A stretch of 22,177 bases of DNA from an uncultured Syntrophomonadaceae bacterium (lineage in GTDB: Bacteria; Bacillota; Syntrophomonadia; Syntrophomonadales; Syntrophomonadaceae), in contig CALXSZ010000127.1 of assembly GCA_944391275.1 (NCBI GenBank), forward strand, positions 1 through 22,177. Reading direction: 5' to 3'. Under the pieces are notes generated by a model that was not told the DNA's origin, did no database searches, and worked only from the letters and a program-made list of their open reading frames with translations. Both the position numbers and the translations under genes were made by a program. Positions 1-7,247 of this stretch are shown here, in pieces. Numbering within the stretch: position 1 is the first letter of the stretch; every line of letters begins with the position of its first letter.

Positions 1-87
1 TTCTATTTGCTGAGAAAACATGCTACAATAAATGCACTTTCAAAGAATTTCCCGCATAAAAAGCCAATAAGAAAGGAGCGATATCCG

Positions 88-870
88 ATGATTGATTTTT
101 TGGTTTTGGTATTAACCGGACTGATTGCGGGCATGTTAGGTTCAGTAGCCGGTTTAGGTGGCGGTATGATCATCCTACCGATTCTGGAAATCGGAATGGG
201 TTATGATATCCCAACCGCGATGGGAACTTCTTTATTTGCCATTATTTTCACGTCTCTTTCCAGTTTGCAAGCGCACGCGCGCGCAGGAAATGTGAATTGG
301 AAAATGGGTGCTTATATGGGCGCAAGCGGAATCGTCGGGGTAACCCTAGGCTCATGGGTTTTCCGAATCTACTTAATCGATCAAGTTCGAATCGTGGTTT
401 TCTTTTTGGGACTGTGGTTTTGGTTTTTGACGGTACGTATGGCTATTCAAATCTATCAATCCAAGAAACAAACCGCGTCCAAAAACGTCCTTGAAGCAGA
501 AAAAGAACCGCAATACGGTCGGTTAACATTGATTGCGCTGGGAATGGTTACGGGAATTTTAGCAGGCATCTTAGGGATTGGCGGCGGAGCCATTATGACT
601 TCGGTTATGGTCGGTATGATGGGGATCTCTCCATTAATCTCCGTAGGAACCAGCTTTGCTGCGATGTTGCCTTTATCGCTGTGCGGAGGCATTGTAAAAC
701 TTCTTCAAGGATTTGTTCATTTAAAGGCTGGCATTTTGCTCGGTCTGGGGACGGCGGCCGGCGCCCAATTGGGCGTATTTCTTCTCCGTTTCTTATCCCC
801 GGTTGCCATAAAGATGTTCTTCGTGGTCCTTTTTGCTGTATTAGGCGGCAAATATATTTTCTTCGGCTAG
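88..870 (+). CDS. TauE/SafE-family sulfite exporter-like membrane permease
   Basis: Polytopic inner-membrane protein of about 260 aa from the TauE/SafE (formerly DUF81) family, which moves sulfite, sulfonates or other small organic anions; the substrate here is unknown. The family shows as two homologous halves, each with a glycine-rich helix: GLIAGMLGSVAGLGGGMIILP near the N-terminus and GMVTGILAGILGIGGGAIMTS near residue 155, both followed by a GTSxFA/GTSFAA turn. The ATG at 88 is chosen because AAAGGAG lies 8 nt upstream; the frame stays open back to position 7 but without a ribosome binding site. A possible extended -10 (TGCTACAAT, 21-29) lies upstream, but its -35 would fall at the window edge. 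The rhomboid gene follows after 12 bp, so the two are probably co-transcribed. Family assignment is secure; substrate is not. Confidence 0.9.
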   Translation: MIDFLVLVLTGLIAGMLGSVAGLGGGMIILPILEIGMGYDIPTAMGTSLFAIIFTSLSSLQAHARAGNVNWKMGAYMGASGIVGVTLGSWVFRIYLIDQVRIVVFFLGLWFWFLTVRMAIQIYQSKKQTASKNVLEAEKEPQYGRLTLIALGMVTGILAGILGIGGGAIMTSVMVGMMGISPLISVGTSFAAMLPLSLCGGIVKLLQGFVHLKAGILLGLGTAAGAQLGVFLLRFLSPVAIKMFFVVLFAVLGGKYIFFG

Positions 871-882
871 AGGAGTAGAGGT

Positions 883-1545
883 ATGTTTCCATTAAGAGAT
901 AGTACAAGAAGCGAGACTTTTCCTTATGTGACCGTATTCTTAATTGTTTTGAACCTTTTTGTTTATTTTCAGGAGTCTCTCTTATCCCCCGATGCGCTTT
1001 ATCGCTTGCTCATAACTTGGGGGATGGTTCCGGCCGCCTTGATGCAGCCGGACACTTTATTTCATGCAGGAATTTCTTTCTATACCGCCATGTTCCTGCA
1101 CGGAAGCTGGACGCACGTAATTGGGAATATGTGGATGTTATGGCTATTTGGCGACAATGTTGAAGACCGCATGGGACATGCGCGTTATTTGTTGTTTTAC
1201 TTTATTGGAGGAACCGTTGCTTCGGCTACGCATTGCCTAATTTTCCCAACTTCTGAAATCCCTGTTGTCGGAGCCTCCGGAGCCGTAGCGGGGATCATGG
1301 GAGCCTACTTCATGCTCTTTAAGCGTGCATCCATTTTAACTTGGATTCTCCCTTTTTTCTTTGTACGGATCCCCGCTGTTTTCTATTTAGGACTTTGGGC
1401 CGTTCTGCAATTCCTGTCCGGTGCAATGGATCATTCGGAAGCCGGGAACGCCGTGGCTTTTTGGGCGCATATCGGCGGTTTTGTCGCTGGAATGTTCCTT
1501 TTTCGATTTTTCCTTAAAAACCGGCAGCCGGAACATTTCATATAG
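883..1545 (+). CDS. Rhomboid-family intramembrane serine protease
   Basis: Six-helix membrane protease of 220 aa that cleaves transmembrane segments of other proteins within the bilayer. Rhomboid hallmarks are present in order: an HGSWTHVIGNMWMLWLFGDNVED segment (residues 73-95), the GASG motif with catalytic Ser132 followed by AVAGIMGAY, and catalytic His196 in FWAHIGGFVAGM. The serine-histidine dyad is therefore intact and the protein should be active. The ATG has AGGAG 8 nt upstream (871-875). It lies 12 bp after the TauE-like gene and ends directly against the convergent LRAT-like gene at 1546, with no visible terminator between them. Natural substrate unknown. Confidence 0.93.
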   Translation: MFPLRDSTRSETFPYVTVFLIVLNLFVYFQESLLSPDALYRLLITWGMVPAALMQPDTLFHAGISFYTAMFLHGSWTHVIGNMWMLWLFGDNVEDRMGHARYLLFYFIGGTVASATHCLIFPTSEIPVVGASGAVAGIMGAYFMLFKRASILTWILPFFFVRIPAVFYLGLWAVLQFLSGAMDHSEAGNAVAFWAHIGGFVAGMFLFRFFLKNRQPEHFI

Positions 1546-2073
1546 TCAGGATCCATCTGCCGATTTATTGGAGAGCGCTGCTTCATCTGAAAAACGAAGT
1601 TTGATTTTATCCTCCAACATGTGCAAAATACGATTTACTTGACTGGATTCCGAAACCCCCGTTTTACACCAAATCGCAAAATGCTCGCAATTGCGCAGCA
1701 GCAAATTATACTGGGTCTCTCCCAGTTTGCTCCGCGCTCGTTGAACCGTTTCTTCCGGGGTGTACAAGTGATACCGTTCTCCTTTGAAGGTACGTCGGAT
1801 CAACCGTAAAAGATCGACCCAATCATGGGGGGAAGCGTCCGGATCGGACTGTTCAATATCGGGAAAGACACAAATAAAAAATTCGGAATCATCCCCTAAA
1901 AATTTTTTCAAGGAAACCTCCTGTACGCGGATTTCCCCTCCAAAATCTCCGCTGGCGCTTCCGTACTCAATGACGCTCTCCGGGGAAATATAAACGCCGT
2001 AATGCTGATATAATCCGCGATCTACCCCGATGACGTCTCCATAACGGGGTTTACGTTTGGCTATCGTTCGCAT
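1546..2073 (-). CDS. LRAT/NlpC-P60-superfamily (permuted papain-fold) protein
   Basis: Soluble protein of 175 aa with the layout of the lecithin:retinol acyltransferase (LRAT) domain, a circularly permuted papain-like fold related to NlpC/P60. Visible motifs are RYGDVIGVDRGLYQHYGVYI with His24 in the position of the first catalytic histidine, and LLLRNCEHFAIWCKTG with Cys129 in the family's NCEHF box. The usual second histidine, 12 residues after the first in animal HRASLS/PLAAT proteins, is Glu36 here (SVIEYGS). The family cleaves or transfers acyl groups through a thioester on the cysteine; the bacterial substrates are mostly unknown. The start at 2073 is preferred over an upstream in-frame start because AAAGGAGAG sits just upstream. 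The end touches the rhomboid gene's stop codon. Confidence 0.75.
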   Translation of the reverse strand: MRTIAKRKPRYGDVIGVDRGLYQHYGVYISPESVIEYGSASGDFGGEIRVQEVSLKKFLGDDSEFFICVFPDIEQSDPDASPHDWVDLLRLIRRTFKGERYHLYTPEETVQRARSKLGETQYNLLLRNCEHFAIWCKTGVSESSQVNRILHMLEDKIKLRFSDEAALSNKSADGS

Positions 2074-2176
2074 AATCTCTCCTTTTCGTTTTACATAATC
2101 TTTCTTTTTTGTATGCGTAAGGGAAATTTTTTGCTCCGACAAAGGACGTTAAAGTTGGCCAATCCGCAAGAAACGA

Positions 2177-2188
2177 TTGATCGATCAA
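2177..2188. promoter_or_regulatory. 12-bp perfect palindrome, candidate operator
   Basis: TTGATCGATCAA is an exact self-complementary 12-mer. It lies in the 141-bp gap between the divergent LRAT-like and small membrane protein genes, 12 bp before the latter's ribosome binding site. It could bind a dimeric regulator of either or both genes. This is inferred from symmetry and position only. Confidence 0.3.
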
Positions 2189-2214
2189 ATTTTTATTTGG
2201 AAGGAGTCATGGAC

Positions 2215-2448
2215 ATGAAAGACATATCCGAACAAACCTCCCCCGAAGATACTTCCCCCTCTCCGCCTGAGAAAAAAAAGAAGAGTCCTCTTCAGCGCTG
2301 GATTCTCATTGCCAATCTGATGACGATTCCAGCATTGTCTTTTTATTTTTATGTCGGTTTAGACGGAAAAATCAATGGGTATTTTATCCTGTTGATTTTG
2401 ATGATCGTCGCCGAATACCTTGTTACGCGGCGATATTATAAAGATTAA
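2215..2448 (+). CDS. Small two-helix membrane protein, unknown function
   Basis: 77-aa protein not recognised as a named family. It has a hydrophilic N-terminus rich in Glu, Ser and Pro, a short lysine cluster (EKKKKS), and two hydrophobic segments of about 20 residues (WILIANLMTIPALSFYFYVGL and YFILLILMIVAEYLV) that should span the membrane, then a basic tail (TRRYYKD). The ATG at 2215 is preferred because AAGGAG (2201-2206) is 8 nt upstream; the in-frame ATG at 2209 is only 2 nt from it. The gene diverges from the LRAT-like gene and ends in a strong terminator shared with alr. Confidence 0.7.
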   Translation: MKDISEQTSPEDTSPSPPEKKKKSPLQRWILIANLMTIPALSFYFYVGLDGKINGYFILLILMIVAEYLVTRRYYKD

Positions 2449-2467
2449 AAAAATCTCCAAAGAAAGA

Positions 2468-2510
2468 AGAGAACCGGTCCGCTTCGAAAAGCTCGGTTCT
2501 CTTTTTTTTC
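2468..2510. terminator. Bidirectional intrinsic terminator
   Basis: A perfect 9-bp stem (AGAGAACCG 2468-2476 with CGGTTCTCT 2494-2502) is followed by eight T on the + strand and preceded by A-rich sequence. It lies between the convergent small membrane protein gene and alr and can serve both. Confidence 0.88.
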
Positions 2511-2520
2511 TCTTCTTATT

Positions 2521-3657
2521 TTATGAATTTCTCTCCGGAATATACAGACGCGGAACTCGATTGGTCAACAGGCAAACCGTTTCATACGGAATAGTTTGCG
2601 TCCATTCTGCCACTTGTTCGGCCGTTATTCCATCTTCTTCGCGCCCAAACAGCAGAACTTCATCGCCCACCCGGACCTGCGGTAAAGAAGTTACGTCCAC
2701 CATACACTGATCCATACAGACGCGTCCAACAATTGGAACCTTTTTTCCATGGATAACCACTTCACCACGATTACTCAACAGTCGGCTATATCCGTCCGCA
2801 TAGCCTACTCCGATCGTAGCAATTCTCGTTTTTCCCTGCGTCTCATAGGTACAGCCATAGCTAATGCATTTCCCCGCTTCCACCTCTTTGATATACGTCA
2901 CACGCGATTTAAACCGCATGACTGGCGTCAGGGGTAAAAGGCTTCGGTCCACTTCGTTCGAAGGATACAATCCATACTGAATAATTCCGGCGCGCACCAT
3001 TTCCAACTGCATATTCGGCAGCTCCATAATAGCCGCACTATTGGCGCAATGTCGAATAGGAATCGAAACGCCCTTCTCCACAAGCATTTGAGCAAATCGT
3101 TGGAATCGCTCAAATTGTTCGTATGTATACTGTTTATTCTTTCCATCCGCCAAAGCGAAATGCGTAAACAAACCTTGCACATGTAATTCCGGGTATTGGT
3201 TTATCCGACAAACTATACTTGCAGCTTCCTCCGTCGCTGGAAAACCAATACGTCCCATTCCAGTATCTACTTTGATATGAACGTCTGCAACTTTTCTCAA
3301 TTGCCGCGCTTGCCGCGCTAATTGAGCGGCGGTGGTTTCATCAAAAAGGGTCAAGGTAATCGATTCCATAATGGCTTCGGCAAACCCTTGCGGATCGACA
3401 TACCCTAATACCAAAATGGGCGCTGTAATTGCCTGTCGCCGCAACGCTAAGGCTTCGTCCAACGTAGCCGTGGCTAAATAACCGGCGCCATTTCTCAGCG
3501 CCGTTTGGGCGACCTGCAATGCGCCATGCCCATAGCCGTCCGCTTTTACAACCGCTAGCAGGATGGTTTCGGGATTCAAGCGTTTTCGGATATGGCAGTA
3601 GTTCTCCGCCAAAGCTTCTAAATCAATTTCAGCCCAACTGCGTCGAGAATTATTCAT
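2521..3657 (-). CDS. alr: Alanine racemase
   Basis: PLP-dependent enzyme interconverting L- and D-alanine in the cytoplasm, supplying D-alanine for peptidoglycan. The N-terminal barrel carries the PLP lysine in VVKADGYGHGA (Lys38 counted from the chosen start). The C-terminal domain carries the second catalytic base, Tyr in CISYGCTYET (about residue 267), and the conserved GRVCMDQCMVDV. At 378 aa it has the usual length. The start at 3657 gives the standard MNNSRRSWAEIDL opening; an in-frame ATG at 3708 would add 17 atypical residues. It lies downstream of the tRNA-Trp terminator, and ddl, the next enzyme to use D-alanine, is divergent about 370 bp away. Confidence 0.96.
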   Translation of the reverse strand: MNNSRRSWAEIDLEALAENYCHIRKRLNPETILLAVVKADGYGHGALQVAQTALRNGAGYLATATLDEALALRRQAITAPILVLGYVDPQGFAEAIMESITLTLFDETTAAQLARQARQLRKVADVHIKVDTGMGRIGFPATEEAASIVCRINQYPELHVQGLFTHFALADGKNKQYTYEQFERFQRFAQMLVEKGVSIPIRHCANSAAIMELPNMQLEMVRAGIIQYGLYPSNEVDRSLLPLTPVMRFKSRVTYIKEVEAGKCISYGCTYETQGKTRIATIGVGYADGYSRLLSNRGEVVIHGKKVPIVGRVCMDQCMVDVTSLPQVRVGDEVLLFGREEDGITAEQVAEWTQTIPYETVCLLTNRVPRLYIPERNS

Positions 3658-3724
3658 CCCTATTTCATCGCCTTTCTTAGGTCGTATTCCTCTCTGATTC
3701 ACACCCATATTCCCCCATACGAAA

Positions 3725-3752
3725 AAAGAAGCCGATGCATATCGCCTCGGCC
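3725..3752 (-). terminator. Terminator of the tRNA-Trp transcript
   Basis: On the minus strand a GCCGA...TCGGC stem (complement of 3731-3751) is followed by a T-rich run (TTCTTTTTT). It lies 23 nt downstream of the encoded CCA end of tRNA-Trp and before alr. The stem is short, so some read-through into alr is possible. Confidence 0.6.
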
Positions 3753-3774
3753 TTTAATCGTTAAATGATAAAAA

Positions 3775-3850
3775 TGGCAGGGGAGAGAGGTCTCGAACCC
3801 CCAACACCCGGTTTTGGAGACCGGTGCTCTACCAATTGAGCTACTCCCCT
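3775..3850 (-). tRNA. tRNA-Trp (anticodon CCA)
   Basis: A complete cloverleaf is readable on the minus strand: a 7-bp acceptor stem AGGGGAG/CTCCCCT, a D arm with GCTC...GAGC, anticodon stem CCGGT/ACCGG enclosing loop CTCCAAA (anticodon CCA), and a T arm with TTCGAGA loop whose stem includes two G-U pairs. The discriminator is G (tRNA-Trp identity) and the CCA tail is encoded at 3775-3777. A single-gene transcript is likely, with promoter at 3878-3906. Confidence 0.96.
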
Positions 3851-3877
3851 ATAAAAAATCGCATTTGCGACTTTGTT

Positions 3878-3906
3878 ATTTTAGCATAATCGGATAAAAA
3901 AGCCAA
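3878..3906 (-). promoter_or_regulatory. Promoter of tRNA-Trp
   Basis: Minus-strand TTGGCT (3901-3906), 17-nt spacer, TAAAAT (3878-3883) with an extended TGC immediately before the -10. Transcription would start about 20 nt upstream of the mature tRNA 5' end. Confidence 0.65.
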
Positions 3907-3955
3907 GAGATTTTTCTATTTTTTCGATAAAATTTAATTTTTCCCTTTCTTGTGT

Positions 3956-3982
3956 ATGAAACGATTTCATCTATTGTATAAT
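3956..3982 (+). promoter_or_regulatory. ddl promoter region with inverted repeat
   Basis: A consensus -10, TATAAT, lies at 3977-3982, 41 nt before the ddl start. No good -35 is visible at 16-18 nt. Instead a perfect inverted repeat ATGAAA-CGA-TTTCAT (3956-3970) occupies the spacer/-35 zone. This is the pattern expected for a promoter needing an activator or blocked by a repressor; the regulator is unknown. Confidence 0.5.
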
Positions 3983-4023
3983 AGATATATTTCAATATTT
4001 CGTTCAACGGAAGGAGAATTTTT

Positions 4024-4944
4024 GTGAAAAAAGTGGTGGTGATCGCCGGAGGAAAATCACAGGAGCGCGAAGTCTCCCTGCTCAGCGGGAAAGAAGTTTT
4101 CGCTGCATTGGAAGAAGCGGGGTATTCCTGTTCTTTTTGGGACCCTAAAGTTGACACAGTACAGGATTTATTACAGTTTCAGCCCGATGTGGCGTTTATT
4201 GCTTTACACGGCCCATACGGGGAAGATGGATGCATTCAGGGGTTTCTGGAAACGCTGGAAATTCCTTATACCGGATCGGGCGTGGCGGCCAGCGCGCTGG
4301 GAATGAACAAACAGTTAACCAAAAAGTTATTGGCCTATGAAGGCCTTCCTACTCCCGCCTTCTTGTTAACCAATCAAACAGAAGCTGTGGAAGAAACCAT
4401 TCTGCATACGCGCGAAACTCTAGGTTTTCCCGTGATCGTCAAAGCAGCGGACCAAGGTTCGTCCATCGGTACGTTTTTTGTGGAACAAGAACCGGATATG
4501 GCCAATGTTTTGCGCCAAGTCTACGCTTACGATTCCGAAATTGTCATTGAACAATATATTCGCGGGATGGAATTGACGGTGGCCATTATGGGCAATCCTA
4601 AAAACCCTATCGTTTTGCCCATTATCGAAATTGATTATACGCAAAATACTTTGTGGGATTACCAATCCAAATATACCCCCGGTCTCTTCCGGCATATTAT
4701 TCCCGCCCGAATCAGCAAAACGTTAGAAGAAAAGGTGCGTCAATTGACGATCGACACCTATCGCCTTTTTGGATGCAGCGGATTTGCAAGAGTTGATTTT
4801 ATGGTCGATGCGCAGGAAAATCCTTATATCTTGGAAATCAATACGATCCCCGGATGTACGGCTACCAGTCTTTTCCCGGACGCGGCGCGGGCAGCCGGTA
4901 TATCTTTCGTCGAACTAATTCGTCAGTTGGTCGAAAACGTTTAA
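4024..4944 (+). CDS. ddl: D-alanine--D-alanine ligase
   Basis: ATP-grasp ligase that joins two D-alanines for the peptidoglycan precursor, in the cytoplasm. At 306 aa it matches the DdlB length. Visible motifs: VVVIAGGKSQEREVSLLSGKEV at the N-terminus, LHGPYGEDGCIQGFLE and YTGSGVAASALGMNKQLTK (the central domain), KAADQGSSIG (ATP/phosphate loop), and EINTIPGCTATSLFP near the C-terminus, which holds the metal-binding Glu and Asn. The start codon is GTG at 4024, with AAGGAG 8 nt upstream. Together with alr it forms the D-alanine branch of wall synthesis, although the two genes face away from each other. Confidence 0.96.
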   Translation: MKKVVVIAGGKSQEREVSLLSGKEVFAALEEAGYSCSFWDPKVDTVQDLLQFQPDVAFIALHGPYGEDGCIQGFLETLEIPYTGSGVAASALGMNKQLTKKLLAYEGLPTPAFLLTNQTEAVEETILHTRETLGFPVIVKAADQGSSIGTFFVEQEPDMANVLRQVYAYDSEIVIEQYIRGMELTVAIMGNPKNPIVLPIIEIDYTQNTLWDYQSKYTPGLFRHIIPARISKTLEEKVRQLTIDTYRLFGCSGFARVDFMVDAQENPYILEINTIPGCTATSLFPDAARAAGISFVELIRQLVENV

Positions 4945-4967
4945 AGAAGCCAAAGATCCCCTTCGAA

Positions 4968-5008
4968 GAAAAAACCCCGTCCATGCTTGACATGAGCGGG
5001 GTTTTTGT
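4968..5008. terminator. Bidirectional intrinsic terminator between ddl and the EF-G-like gene
   Basis: A 9-bp stem AAAACCCCG (4971-4979) / CGGGGTTTT (4997-5005), flanked by A-run and T-run, sits between the two convergent genes and can end both transcripts. Confidence 0.9.
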
Positions 5009-5016
5009 TATGCTTT

Positions 5017-7062
5017 TTAATCTTCTTTTTCCGCTTTATACTGTGCGATAATTTTTTCCGCATCCATAGCAGGGACTTCCTCATAATGTGAAAAGGCCAT
5101 ATGGAATTTCCCTCTGCCCTGGGTCATGGATTTTAGGTCAATCGTATAGCGGGTCATCTCAGCCTGGGGAACTTGGGCTTTGACCCGTTGTTTCTTGCCA
5201 ACGGGTTCCATTCCCATAACGCGTCCCCGTTTGCTGTTTAAATCCCCAATAATGTCTCCCATATAGGCGTCCGGAATCAGGATTTCCACATCCATAATCG
5301 GTTCTAATAATACCGGTTTCGCGCTTTCCATGCCTTTTTTGAATGCTAAATGCGCCGCTGTTTTGAAAGCCATTTCCGACGAATCGACCGGGTGATAAGA
5401 TCCATCATACAAAGTCGCCTGAATTCCCGTTACCGGATATCCGGCTAAAACCCCGCTGTCGAGAGATTCGATTAAGCCTTTTTCTACGGCTGGGAAGAAG
5501 TTCTTCGGAACCGATCCCCCAAAAACCTCTTCTTTGAAAGTAAAGGTGGCATTTTCGTCCGGGTTGGGTTCAAAGCGAATCCAAACATGTCCATATTGGC
5601 CGTGTCCGCCGCTTTGCTTTTTATGCTTGCCTTCCACTTCCACTTTCGCGCGAATCGTTTCTTTATAGGGAATCTTGAGCGGTTCAACCACGACCTCCAC
5701 GCCAAACTTACGGGATAATTTATCCTTCAGAATATCCATGTGGGTATCGCCCATCGTCGTTAAAACCGTTTGTTTCGTATCCACATTCTTATTTAAGGTC
5801 AAGCTGGGATCTTCCTCCATAATTTTTTGGATAGCCCCGCCTAATTTGTCTTCATCGCCTTTGCTCTTAGGAGCAATGGCGTTCGCCAAAGTCGGTTCCG
5901 GGAAAGAAATCGGCGGCATAGCTTCCGTATCTGCGGACCCCTTAATCACGAAGGTATCTCCTGTAGACGTCACCGATAATTTCGCAATGGCCGCGATATC
6001 TCCGGCGTCCATTTCCGGTACGGACTGCTGATCTTTACCCACCATAATCAGCAGCTGATTGACTTTGCCTTCTTTTTCTTTATTCAAATTATAAATCACA
6101 TCGTCGGATTTCAGCTTGCCTTGCAACAGTTTAAAAATATTCAAACGGCCAATATAGGGATCCGCGATCGTTTTAAAAACTTGCGCTTTGGCGGGAAGGG
6201 ATTTTATGTCTTTCCCCGCGTTGGCGGGCGTTTGCAGCGGACTGGGGCAACATTCAACAATAAAATCCATAAAAGGCTGTATGCCAATGTTTTTTGTCGC
6301 CGACCCGCAAAAAACTAATACTACAGCGCCGTTTGCCGCCACTTCCTTAATCCCTTTTTGGATTTCTTCCTGGGTGAGTTCTTCCCCTTCCAGATATTTC
6401 ATCATAAGTTCGTCGTCGCCTTCCGCCGCCGCTTCAACCAGGGCGATTCGCGCTTCTTCCACCTCATCGTTCATATCCGCGGGGATGGGACATTCTTTCA
6501 TGACGCCGCCCTCAAACGTATAGGCTTTCATTTTGATCAAATCAACGATCCCTTTAAAATCATTTTCCGCTCCAATCGGCAATTGAGCCGGGACAATTAA
6601 TTTCCCCAAAGAATCTTTCATGCTATCGACCGCTTTATGAAAATCGGCATGTTCCCGATCCATTCGGTTTACGAAAGCCAGTCTGGGGCCCTCCGGATAA
6701 TCTTCCGCAATCACCTGCGTCTGCACTTCTACGCCGGCGTTGGCCGATACAACAAACACCAACACATCCGCTGCCGCCGCAGCCCCTACAACTTCAAAAT
6801 AGAAATCCGCATAGCCCGGAGTATCCAATAGATTGATTTTATGATTTTTGTACTCACAGGCAACCAGTCCTGTACTGATTGTGATTTTCCGTTTCGTTTC
6901 CTCCGGAGTAAAATCGGATACCGTATTTCCATCTTCTACGCGTCCCATTCGTTTAACGGCTCCCGTATTAAAAAGCATCGCTTCGGTTAATGACGTCTTT
7001 CCGGTCCCACCATGCCCAACGAATGCAATGTTACGAATTTGTTCAGAACTGTAAACCTTCAT
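5017..7062 (-). CDS. Elongation factor G-like GTPase (EF-G paralogue)
   Basis: 681-aa translational GTPase with the five-domain EF-G layout. The GTPase motifs deviate from canonical EF-G: the P-loop is GHGGTGKT (residues 16-23) rather than AHIDAGKT, switch I reads ETKRKITIS (56-63) in place of the RGITI box, G3 is DTPGYADF (80-87), and G4 is NRMD (132-135) instead of NKMD. These changes fit the EF-G-like paralogue group found alongside true EF-G in many bacteria, whose exact ribosome role is unsettled. The gene also stands away from rpsL-rpsG-tuf, where the main fusA usually lies. GAGGAGG is upstream of the ATG. No terminator was seen between the preceding surE and this gene (185-bp gap), so read-through is possible. 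Confidence 0.9.
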   Translation of the reverse strand: MKVYSSEQIRNIAFVGHGGTGKTSLTEAMLFNTGAVKRMGRVEDGNTVSDFTPEETKRKITISTGLVACEYKNHKINLLDTPGYADFYFEVVGAAAAADVLVFVVSANAGVEVQTQVIAEDYPEGPRLAFVNRMDREHADFHKAVDSMKDSLGKLIVPAQLPIGAENDFKGIVDLIKMKAYTFEGGVMKECPIPADMNDEVEEARIALVEAAAEGDDELMMKYLEGEELTQEEIQKGIKEVAANGAVVLVFCGSATKNIGIQPFMDFIVECCPSPLQTPANAGKDIKSLPAKAQVFKTIADPYIGRLNIFKLLQGKLKSDDVIYNLNKEKEGKVNQLLIMVGKDQQSVPEMDAGDIAAIAKLSVTSTGDTFVIKGSADTEAMPPISFPEPTLANAIAPKSKGDEDKLGGAIQKIMEEDPSLTLNKNVDTKQTVLTTMGDTHMDILKDKLSRKFGVEVVVEPLKIPYKETIRAKVEVEGKHKKQSGGHGQYGHVWIRFEPNPDENATFTFKEEVFGGSVPKNFFPAVEKGLIESLDSGVLAGYPVTGIQATLYDGSYHPVDSSEMAFKTAAHLAFKKGMESAKPVLLEPIMDVEILIPDAYMGDIIGDLNSKRGRVMGMEPVGKKQRVKAQVPQAEMTRYTIDLKSMTQGRGKFHMAFSHYEEVPAMDAEKIIAQYKAEKED

Positions 7063-7247
7063 TAAAAAAACCTCCTCACTACTTTTTCACGAGATATATG
7101 ATGAAAATTCCTGATGGGTGTCAGGATGTCTATCAAACGACATTAAGGTTTATGTTCAACGAAAGGGCCTGTTTGAATTGAATAGATGGAAAAGATTCCT
7201 TTTCGCTCCATCATTTTTAAGCAATTTTCGTATGGATACTTCAAACG

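Noticed and set aside
7..87. 27-codon N-terminal extension of the TauE/SafE-like protein
   Set aside because: No ribosome binding site, a basic non-membrane sequence, and a good AAAGGAG before the ATG at 88.
3859..3870. TCGCA-TT-TGCGA hairpin followed by T-run just before tRNA-Trp
   Set aside because: The realistic stem is only 4-5 bp with a minimal loop; calling a terminator between promoter and tRNA would not make sense.
7109..7126. Inverted repeat TCCTGA-N6-TCAGGA upstream of the EF-G-like gene
   Set aside because: A short stem without T-run and without a well-placed promoter; too weak to call as terminator or operator.
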